From an uncultured Lachnospiraceae bacterium (GTDB taxonomy: Bacteria; Bacillota_A; Clostridia; Lachnospirales; Lachnospiraceae): a stretch of 5,154 nt of DNA. The stretch is from NCBI GenBank assembly GCA_947564305.1, contig CANOBT010000302.1:1-5154 (forward strand), written 5' to 3'. How positions within the stretch are numbered: position 1 is the first letter of the stretch; each line of letters opens with the position of its first letter. This document shows positions 1 through 5,154 of this stretch, piece after piece. The notes under the pieces are model-generated. The model was not told the origin of the DNA and searched no databases. It saw nothing but the letters and a program-made list of their open reading frames with translations. The translations under genes and the position numbers were made by a program.

Positions 1-47
1 TTTAAATGTAAAAAGTAATTAATGCTATTCTCTCTGAATTCCTGTAG

Positions 48-620
48 ACACAGCTTCATTGGATTGTTTCAGACAAAAAAGAATCCATTACCGTAGAGCC
101 TCGTTTGGAGGGGCTTAGAATATATGAAAATCCGGTGGGTGTTTTGACTAATAATCCGCCCTTTGACCAGCAGATGATGGCATTGTGTAATTATATGTAT
201 TTATCGCCGAAAGCACCGGTCAATCATTTTTCTTCCAAACTGAATTTCAAACCATACAGCCGCGGAATGGGCGCAATCGGACTTCCGGGAGATCTTTCCT
301 CCCAATCCCGGTTTGTAAGAGCTGCATTTGTAAAAATGAATTCTGTTTCGGGAGAAGGAGAAGCAGAAAGTGTCAGCCAGTTTTTTCATATTTTAAATTC
401 TGTGGATCAGCAGAGGGGATGCTGTCAGCTGGATGACGGTCAGTATGAGATTACGATTTATACTTCCTGTTGTAATACAGATAGGGGGATTTATTATTAT
501 ACTACGTATGACAATCATCAGATTACGGCAGTGGATATGTACAAAGAAGATTTGGAGCAGGATCAGCTGGTGCGGTATGCGCTGATTCAGGGAGAACAGA
601 TTAGAGGGCAGAACTTTTGA
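48..620 (+). pseudogene. bsh: Bile salt (choloylglycine) hydrolase, C-terminal fragment of a broken gene
   Basis: The encoded fragment belongs to the Ntn-type choloylglycine hydrolase family, whose members cleave the amide bond of glycine- or taurine-conjugated bile salts. Family signatures begin at codon 48, with TQLHWIVSDKKESITVEP leading into IYENPVGVLTNNPPFD, YSRGMGAIGLPGDLSS, SRFVRAAF, SVSQFFHIL and YTSCCN..GIYYYTTY. The conserved Asn of VLTNNP (codon 150-152) and the Arg of QQRGC (codon 414-416) are kept. About 190 residues are open, against roughly 310-340 for a whole enzyme, and the catalytic N-terminal Cys2 with the Arg/Asp that follow is absent. The TTG at 105 could be read as a start, but homology runs upstream of it and no ribosome binding site precedes it, so it is not the true start. 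A TAG at 45-47 closes the frame just where homologues continue with a Leu-Pro-Val-like stretch. CCT GTA at 41-46 encodes Pro-Val in the neighbouring frame, which suggests small indels around 39-47. This could be real decay or an assembly error. The N-terminal half would lie left of the window. A penicillin V acylase is the related alternative, but the motifs favour a bile salt hydrolase. Confidence 0.85.
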
Positions 621-780
621 AAAAGACGCTGGAACAAAAACTTATTGGGATACTGAGATAGAAACTACAAAATACCGATGGCCGGAAAGAAAGATAAGCG
701 GGCAGAATGTCTGTATGAGAAAGCGGTTGCGCTTTGGAGTGTGTGAAGAAGGGTGAATAGAAAAATAACGGAGGTGCTTT

Positions 781-1827
781 ATGGGATTTATAGCGGCAAA
801 ATGTACAGCATGTGGAGCAAATATTGAAGTGGATGATACAAAGGAATCAGGTATATGTAAATATTGTGGTACAGCATTTGTAACAGAAAGGGTAATCAAT
901 CATTATCATACATATGTAATCAATAACAATAATTTTGCCGGAGCTACGATTCATGTAGAAGGATCGGACGTAGATGATTTATTGGAATTGGCAAAAACAG
1001 AATTGTTACTTCGTAATTATTCAAATGCAAACGTATATTTAGATGAAATAAGAAAGCACGGTACAGATGCGAATCAAAAAATTTCACATTTATTTGAAGA
1101 GCTGGGATTGATTGAATGGACTAAAGTTGCTTGGAATAAGAATAGAATATCAGAAGAAACACGGAATTTAATTTATGAAATAACAACATATGATTCGCAA
1201 AATCTGAACGTGTGGATGTCACTGTTGGAAATAACTGATTGGGCACATAATATGATATCTTATGGAGAGAAAGTGATCGCACTTGCTCCGCAAGATCAGA
1301 AAGAATATTATAAAGAAAAGGTTTATGAAATATACATAAAAACAGAGTATAATGATGAGAGACCTGCAACAACAATCAACTTAATTTCTGAGATTCCGCA
1401 TGATTATATAATGGGAAATGAGAGATTACAATCCATATTTTTTGAATATTGTAAGAAATACATTTCAGAAAAACCAGTTGCAGTAATCATTGCAAATGAA
1501 AAAGAAATAAAGGCATGGTGTGAGCAGTTACAAAGTGATAAAAGAGCTGAAATTGAAAAAATGATCAAAGAACGTCAGAGTAATGGATGCTATATTGCTA
1601 CATGTGTATATGGATCTTATGATTGTGCGCAGGTATTGACTTTAAGGAGATTTCGAGATAAAACGCTCAGAAAGACATGGTATGGCAGAATGTTTATTAA
1701 GTGCTATTATGCAATTAGTCCGACGTTGGTAAAATGGTTTGGAGAGAAATGGTGGTTTAGAAGTTTTTGGAAGTCCAGATTAGATGAAATGATTTCTGTT
1801 TTGAATGATAAAGAGATAGATGTATAA
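781..1827 (+). CDS. Zinc-ribbon / CFI-box C-terminal domain protein, function unknown
   Basis: This is a complete 348-residue protein starting at an ATG with a GGAGG ribosome binding site at 770-774, six bases upstream. Residues 8-29 form a short zinc ribbon with CxxC pairs C8/C11 and C26/C29. A His/Asn-rich linker (about 40-60, with HYHTY and NNNN) leads into the motif FAGATIHVEG. Residues 63-260 look helical and TPR-like (DLLELAKTELLLRNYSNA...), with no recognisable enzyme motif. From residue 269 the sequence GCYIATCVYGSYDCAQV, then LRRFRD, WYGRMFIKCYYAISP and a Trp-rich tail (KWWFRSFW), matches the CFI-box C-terminal domain found in many bacterial proteins of unknown role. There is no signal peptide or clear transmembrane helix, so a cytoplasmic protein, possibly membrane-associated through its C-terminus, is inferred. 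It appears monocistronic: 160 bases separate it from the broken hydrolase and 193 bases from the next gene. It is more AT-rich than the genes to the right. The domain assignment is fairly sure; the function is unknown. Confidence 0.88.
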   Translation: MGFIAAKCTACGANIEVDDTKESGICKYCGTAFVTERVINHYHTYVINNNNFAGATIHVEGSDVDDLLELAKTELLLRNYSNANVYLDEIRKHGTDANQKISHLFEELGLIEWTKVAWNKNRISEETRNLIYEITTYDSQNLNVWMSLLEITDWAHNMISYGEKVIALAPQDQKEYYKEKVYEIYIKTEYNDERPATTINLISEIPHDYIMGNERLQSIFFEYCKKYISEKPVAVIIANEKEIKAWCEQLQSDKRAEIEKMIKERQSNGCYIATCVYGSYDCAQVLTLRRFRDKTLRKTWYGRMFIKCYYAISPTLVKWFGEKWWFRSFWKSRLDEMISVLNDKEIDV

Positions 1828-1876
1828 AATAAAAGATCATGGCGTAACCGAAAAATGATTAATATGATTTTTTATT
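1828..1876 (+). terminator. AT-rich inverted repeat after the CFI-box gene, possible terminator
   Basis: Immediately after the TAA at 1825-1827, bases 1828-1840 (AATAAAAGATCAT) can pair with 1864-1876 (ATGATTTTTTATT) over 13 base pairs, with one G-U wobble. The loop is 23 bases and contains a small GG/CC mini-stem (1841-1842 with 1848-1849). An alternative shorter stem pairs 1835-1840 with 1855-1860. The A-run on the left and T-run on the right resemble a bidirectional intrinsic terminator. However, the stem has very little G+C and the loop is large, so termination strength is doubtful. Its position directly after the stop codon is the best argument in its favour. Confidence 0.35.
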
Positions 1877-2008
1877 AGTGTTGGCGATACTATTTTGGAA
1901 GAAATTGTGGGTATTGCTTATCCGAGGATGTAGTAGAACAGGGAATATATATTTAAAGCAATTTGTAAAAGAAGGAAAACTTAAGAGATTATAGGAAAAT
2001 TATAATTT

Positions 2009-2012
2009 GGAG
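2009..2012 (+). promoter_or_regulatory. Ribosome binding site for the Vsr-like gene (supports GTG start)
   Basis: GGAG lies eight bases before the GTG at 2021. A stop (TAA, 2003-2005) lies in the same frame just upstream, and the next ATG (2057) would remove the conserved KEQRHKNM start of the Vsr domain. GTG is therefore the best start. Confidence 0.7.
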
Positions 2013-2020
2013 TTGATAAA

Positions 2021-2482
2021 GTGGACAATCTTACCAAAGAGCAAAGGCATAAAAACATGTGTAATATCAGGTCCAGAGATACCGGCATTGAATTGATGTT
2101 GCGGAAAGAACTGTGGGCAAGAGGATACCGGTATAGAAAAAACTATGCCGCACTTCCAGGGAAACCGGATATTGCATTGACAAAATATAAGATAGCGATT
2201 TTTTGTGATAGTGAGTTTTTCCATGGGAAGGACTGGAAGGTTTTGAAACCGCGTCTGGAAGCAGGTAGCAATCCAGAGTATTGGAAGAAAAAAATTCTGA
2301 GGAACATGGAGCGAGATGACGAAGTGAATAAAGCGCTTATGTTTATGGGCTGGACAGTGATCCGGTTCTGGGGGAAAGATATTTTGAAAAACTGCGGAGA
2401 GTGCATTCAGGTGATTGAAGAATGTATTTTTGAATTGAATATGCAGAGTGACAGGATGTTTCTTGGGGCAGATGATGAGTGA
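2021..2482 (+). CDS. vsr: Vsr-family endonuclease (divergent, defence-type)
   Basis: This 153-residue protein has the length and fold signature of very-short-patch-repair endonucleases. It opens with LTKEQRHKNMCNIRSRDTGIE, followed by the nuclease core LPGKPDIAL, AIFCDSEFFHGKDW, ILRNMERDDEVNKAL and GWTVIRFW. Aligned from memory to E. coli Vsr, the metal-binding Asp (here D50 of GKPD), a helix Glu (E24), the second active-site His (H68) and the ERD aspartate (D99) are kept. The position of catalytic His64 is Asp here (D63), and the structural zinc ligands (two His/Cys in HHHHC and a later Cys) are replaced by Lys, Trp and Lys. E. coli Vsr nicks T:G mismatches left by deamination of 5-methylcytosine beside a Dcm methylase. 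This branch, next to a PLD restriction nuclease and a Z1 ATPase, is more likely a restriction or defence nuclease. The start is GTG. The next gene begins 63 bases downstream. The family is sure; the role is inferred. Confidence 0.88.
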   Translation: MDNLTKEQRHKNMCNIRSRDTGIELMLRKELWARGYRYRKNYAALPGKPDIALTKYKIAIFCDSEFFHGKDWKVLKPRLEAGSNPEYWKKKILRNMERDDEVNKALMFMGWTVIRFWGKDILKNCGECIQVIEECIFELNMQSDRMFLGADDE

Positions 2483-2505
2483 TGGTAGCAAGTTTCGGAT
2501 TTGTC

Positions 2506-2514
2506 TGCTATAAT
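2506..2514 (+). promoter_or_regulatory. Extended -10 promoter element upstream of the PLD nuclease gene
   Basis: TGCTATAAT is a perfect TGN-TATAAT extended -10, which can work without a good -35 (the -35 region near 2486-2491, TAGCAA, is poor). Transcription would start near 2520-2522, giving a leader of about 25 bases that still includes the GGAG at 2534-2537 and the ATG at 2546. The element lies in the 63-base gap after the Vsr-like gene. Flanking CTGC (2505-2508) and GCAG (2516-2519) form a small inverted repeat around it, possibly an operator, though the arms are only four bases. Confidence 0.5.
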
Positions 2515-2533
2515 TGCAGTAATCATAGAGGAT

Positions 2534-2537
2534 GGAG
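2534..2537 (+). promoter_or_regulatory. Ribosome binding site for the PLD nuclease gene (sets start at 2546)
   Basis: GGAG lies eight bases before ATG 2546. The longer reading frame could begin at TTG 2501, but that codon has no upstream ribosome binding site, overlaps the promoter-like TATAAT region and adds 15 unconserved-looking residues. ATG 2546 is preferred. Confidence 0.75.
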
Positions 2538-2545
2538 AAAAGAAG

Positions 2546-3694
2546 ATGCGTTTATTATATTCTAATATGCTTCCTTTGAAGCTGGGGGACGGGCAGACGG
2601 CATTTATAGACTATTTTATGGATGCAGTGCGTAAAGCGGATGAAATTGATATTGCGGTTGGGTATGTATCAAAGGCCGCATTAAAACAGTTGCAGAGTTT
2701 GGTTGATGAGGCTGGGATAAAAAGAATCTGTCTGACTATCGGTATGTATTATCATGAGGGAATGCCGGAGGGGACATATAATGTGGCAGTGGCATTGAAT
2801 GAGGATTGGACAAGCCGTGGAATTGGTGAAGTGCGTTTAGTGCGGACATTTAAATACCATGGAAAAGTATATGTTTTTTACAAGGATGGAAAACCGTTTT
2901 CTGCTGTTATCGGTTCGCACAATTTAGGGGCAATCAAGCTGGAAGCGTCTAATTTGCGCCAGTATGAATTGTCAGCGGTGACGGAGAAACTGGAAGAACT
3001 GCAGGAGGTTTCTGCTCATGTCAGTGATATTATGCTTCCAAAGTGTTCGGCTAATATAGCTGATTTAGACGACGTGCCATTGATCCGGGAAGTGAACAGG
3101 GCTCTGGTGGATCAGGAATTTGTGGATAAGGTTACGCCGGAAGAAGTGGATGCTTATAAGAAAAGGATGACAGAGATTTCTTTTGAACTTCCCCTGAAAG
3201 TGCCAGAGGATGAGAATGACCAGTCTATGCGTGGGTCTAACATAAATGTGTGCTATGCAAGCGGAAGAAAGCGTGTATGGTGGGAGATTGAAATGGTAAT
3301 CAGCAAGGCTGTCAGGGATATGCCGGGATATCCGCTCCATCAGAAGCCATTTATGGCGATTACGGATGATGGCTGGAAGTTTCAAGCCTGGACCTGCGGA
3401 CAGAACAATAAAAATCTGTATTCAAAAGATGATTTGAAGATTATGGGGCGTTGGATTAAAGGTCGCCTTGTGGCAGCTGGGCTTGTGGAGCCGGTGAACA
3501 GGGTAGAGAGCGATTTGGAGGGAAAAGGGGTTATTACACATAAGATGCTGAATAAGTATGGACGTGATACCATTACGCTGACCAAAACAGATATCGTAAC
3601 AAAAGCAGAAGATGGTACGGAACTGGAAGTATGGATGTTATCATTCCTTCCGGAAAGCAGACGCCAGCAGGAGGATACGGATGAAATATCTTGA
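2546..3694 (+). CDS. PLD-type restriction endonuclease, NgoFVII family
   Basis: This 382-residue protein is predicted to cut DNA with a phospholipase-D-type active site, which needs no metal ion in characterised relatives such as BfiI. The N-terminal half (1-180) starts MRLLYSNMLPLKLGDGQTAF and contains ADEIDIAVGYVS. The HxK motif is YHGKVYVF (H105, K107), followed by the strand AVIGSHNLG (S124, N126) and a conserved acid (E141 of YELS). One HxK set is present, so an active dimer is expected, as for other single-motif PLD nucleases. The C-terminal part (about 228-320), with NVCYASGRKRVWWEIE, PFMAITDDGWKF and LKIMGRWIKGRL (G301 onward), resembles the B3-like DNA-binding domain of the NgoFVII/BfiI group, which in that group reads a specific sequence. 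The gene follows the Vsr-like gene and overlaps the Z1 gene by 14 bases, so translational coupling is likely. The recognition sequence cannot be inferred. Confidence 0.88.
   Translation: MRLLYSNMLPLKLGDGQTAFIDYFMDAVRKADEIDIAVGYVSKAALKQLQSLVDEAGIKRICLTIGMYYHEGMPEGTYNVAVALNEDWTSRGIGEVRLVRTFKYHGKVYVFYKDGKPFSAVIGSHNLGAIKLEASNLRQYELSAVTEKLEELQEVSAHVSDIMLPKCSANIADLDDVPLIREVNRALVDQEFVDKVTPEEVDAYKKRMTEISFELPLKVPEDENDQSMRGSNINVCYASGRKRVWWEIEMVISKAVRDMPGYPLHQKPFMAITDDGWKFQAWTCGQNNKNLYSKDDLKIMGRWIKGRLVAAGLVEPVNRVESDLEGKGVITHKMLNKYGRDTITLTKTDIVTKAEDGTELEVWMLSFLPESRRQQEDTDEIS
3670..3674 (+). promoter_or_regulatory. Ribosome binding site for the Z1 gene, inside the PLD nuclease gene
   Basis: A strong GGAGG, six bases before ATG 3681, lies within the last codons of the nuclease gene. 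It fixes the start of the Z1 gene and indicates that ribosomes ending the nuclease can begin the Z1 protein at once, keeping the two products in a fixed ratio. Confidence 0.8.
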
Positions 3695-5154
3695 AACATA
3701 TTTGAAAACAATAGAAGAACGGGGGAACAGGCAGTTAGCTGATTCCATTAGAAAAACGGTGGATAATATTGCTCCAAAATATCTTGAGGGCTTTTCGTTT
3801 TGTGACCATGAAGTGGGGCTTCTCTTTGGCAATGTGCAGTCTGGAAAAACAGGGCAGATGTTTGGGGTGATTTCTGCGGCGGCAGATTTAGGATTTCCGG
3901 TATTTTTGATTCTGACAACAGATAATGTCATACTGCAGCAGCAGACCATTGAGAGGGTAAGGGAAGATTTACAAGGATTCTGTATATGTGATGAATATGA
4001 TTCGGAGATTTTCGCTGAAAATTGTCTGATGCAGCCTGCTGTCATTGTGTTGAAGAAAAATGTAAGGACTTTGAAGCAGTGGTCTAATATCTTAGGTTCT
4101 ACAGGCTTTATGAGGGGGAATCCTCTATTTATCATTGATGATGAGGCGGATGCGGCTTCTTTAAATACAATGATCAATAGAAACAGCAAATCTTCCATTA
4201 ACAGGTATCTGGATGACATTAAGGCGAGATCAGCGTGCAGTATTTATCTGCAGGTTACGGGAACCCCGCAGGCTCTGCTGCTACAGACAATGTCGTCAGG
4301 ATGGCATCCTTATTTTGCATATTATTTTCAGCCGGGAAATGGTTATCTGGGGGGAGATTTTTTCTTTCCGATAGAAGGAGCCGGGGATTGTATTTCCTAT
4401 ATAGATACGCTGGACAACCCATTAGAAGAGGCGTTAATGCATCATCTGGCAGTATCGGGGATCATGCTGACGGCGGGAAAGAAGGTATCTAATTTTTTAA
4501 TCCATCCCAGTGTAAGAAAAGCAGTGCATGGAAGATATCAGCAGGAAGTTTCTAAGGCTTTGGCAGAGTTAAAAGGGAAATGCAGAGATGCAGGATTTGC
4601 TGTGGAATTGAAACAGCGGTATGATCGGATGAATCCGGATAAGTTCCAGAAGAAAGATTTTAAGGAGGTTTTAGTTTTCACACAGGAGCTGTTGGAGAAT
4701 GATAAGGTAAAAGTTCTTGTAATGAATGGAAGTTCTGATGTGAGCAGTGGGGATTATGCCTCTGGTTCCAATGTGATTATTGGTGGAAATACGCTTGGAC
4801 GGGGAGTTACTTTTGCGGGGCTGCAGACGATTTATTATACAAGGACGGCGAAAAAGCCGCAGGCAGATACAATGTGGCAGCACAGCCGCATGTTTGGCTA
4901 TGACAGGGATGCTGGGCTTATGAAGGTGTTTATAGACGAACATTTATATAAGCTGTTTGCGGATATCAATGCAACGAACAATTCTATTATCTCCCAGGTG
5001 GAGAGAGGGACGGCTGATGTGAAGATTTATTATCCAGAGGGATTGAATCCGACAAGGAAAAATGTTCTGGATAATAAGAAGCTGGCGATGATTTCAGGAG
5101 GGACAAATTATTATCAATATTCGCCGGAAAACCAAGCCGACGCGTCACTCGTGT
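3681..5154 (+). CDS. Z1-domain superfamily II ATPase/helicase (3' end beyond window)
   Basis: This frame is open from ATG 3681 to the right edge (491 full codons, no stop), so the C-terminus is missing. The start reads MKYLETYLKTIEERGNRQLA. Helicase-type motifs appear in order: Walker A FGNVQSGKT (G50-T57, with the 'NVQSGKT' form typical of Z1 proteins), Walker B FIIDDEAD (D153-D157), motif III-like VTGTPQ (T193-P196), motif V IIGGNTLGRGVTF (G368-G375), and motif VI MWQHSRMFGY (Q400-Y407, arginine finger R403). Z1 proteins are superfamily-II ATPases found in predicted restriction-modification and defence operons. The likely job is ATP-driven translocation or remodelling of DNA, feeding the adjacent nucleases. 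The gene overlaps the PLD nuclease gene by 14 bases. Z1 proteins are often longer than the part seen here, so a substantial C-terminal region probably lies outside. The family assignment is strong; the role is inferred from family and neighbours. Confidence 0.9.
   Translation, partial: MKYLETYLKTIEERGNRQLADSIRKTVDNIAPKYLEGFSFCDHEVGLLFGNVQSGKTGQMFGVISAAADLGFPVFLILTTDNVILQQQTIERVREDLQGFCICDEYDSEIFAENCLMQPAVIVLKKNVRTLKQWSNILGSTGFMRGNPLFIIDDEADAASLNTMINRNSKSSINRYLDDIKARSACSIYLQVTGTPQALLLQTMSSGWHPYFAYYFQPGNGYLGGDFFFPIEGAGDCISYIDTLDNPLEEALMHHLAVSGIMLTAGKKVSNFLIHPSVRKAVHGRYQQEVSKALAELKGKCRDAGFAVELKQRYDRMNPDKFQKKDFKEVLVFTQELLENDKVKVLVMNGSSDVSSGDYASGSNVIIGGNTLGRGVTFAGLQTIYYTRTAKKPQADTMWQHSRMFGYDRDAGLMKVFIDEHLYKLFADINATNNSIISQVERGTADVKIYYPEGLNPTRKNVLDNKKLAMISGGTNYYQYSPENQADASLV

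Noticed and set aside
645..673. Possible promoter TTGGGA - 17 bases - CAAAAT upstream of the CFI-box gene
   Set aside because: Both boxes match consensus at only four of six positions and the sequence is AT-rich, so such a match is expected by chance.
678..746. Tiny ATG frame of 22 codons (MAGKKDKRAECLYEKAVALW...) in the gap before the CFI-box gene
   Set aside because: It has no ribosome binding site and is too short to judge; it faintly resembles a helical repeat but gives no identifiable family.
2001..2006. TATAAT just before the Vsr-like gene as a -10 box
   Set aside because: Transcription would begin around 2012-2014, after the ribosome binding site at 2009-2012, and no fitting -35 box is present.
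2000..2491. Long minus-strand reading frame (163 codons) across the Vsr-like gene
   Set aside because: It mirrors a well-supported + strand gene, has no recognisable domain and no ribosome binding site, so it is treated as an antisense shadow. The minus-strand frame at 3641-4219 under the Z1 gene is rejected for the same reason.
4235..4492. Plus-strand 85-codon frame inside the Z1 gene
   Set aside because: It lies in another frame within the continuous Z1 coding sequence that carries motifs on both sides, so it is not a separate gene.
5130..5154. GC-richer tail at the right edge (GCCGACGCGTCACTCGTGT) as a contig-end artefact or junction
   Set aside because: The Z1 frame stays open through it and the stretch is too short to tell real coding sequence from an artefact.

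Overview
The window looks like AT-rich chromosomal DNA from a gut Firmicute, most likely a Clostridia/Lachnospiraceae member. That assignment is an inference. It rests on strong GGAG-type ribosome binding sites, mixed ATG/GTG starts, a bile-salt-hydrolase relic, and a zinc-ribbon/CFI-box protein of a kind common in that group. All supported genes are on the + strand. I see no tRNA, rRNA, CRISPR array, insertion sequence or attachment site.

Left part (1-1827). The first 620 bases hold the C-terminal part of a choloylglycine (bile salt) hydrolase. Its reading frame is broken by a stop at 45-47, and the N-terminal catalytic half is not in the window in any usable form. After a 160-base gap comes a complete 348-residue protein with a four-cysteine zinc ribbon at its N-terminus, a helical, repeat-like middle and a C-terminal CFI-box domain. 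Its biochemical function is unknown. It is followed by an AT-rich inverted repeat that may act as a terminator, and then by non-coding or eroded sequence.

Right part (2021-5154). Three co-directional genes form a compact cassette. They are a divergent Vsr-fold endonuclease (GTG start), a phospholipase-D-type restriction endonuclease of the NgoFVII family with a B3-like C-terminal domain, and a Z1-domain superfamily-II ATPase/helicase. The Z1 gene starts inside the end of the nuclease gene (14-base overlap) and runs off the right edge. A textbook extended -10 element (TGCTATAAT) in the 63-base gap after the Vsr gene suggests that the nuclease and Z1 genes can be expressed separately from the Vsr gene.

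Interpretation. Two nucleases of different folds plus a Z1 motor match the kind of gene set described for unusual restriction-modification/defence operons, in which Vsr-like or PLD nucleases, Z1 ATPases, MutL/MORC-like ATPases and C5-cytosine methylases co-occur. No methyltransferase is visible here. If this is a restriction system, the modification gene must lie beyond the right edge or elsewhere, or the system works without one. The Vsr protein lacks the zinc ligands and one catalytic histidine of the mismatch-repair enzyme, so it is more plausibly a defence nuclease than a repair enzyme.
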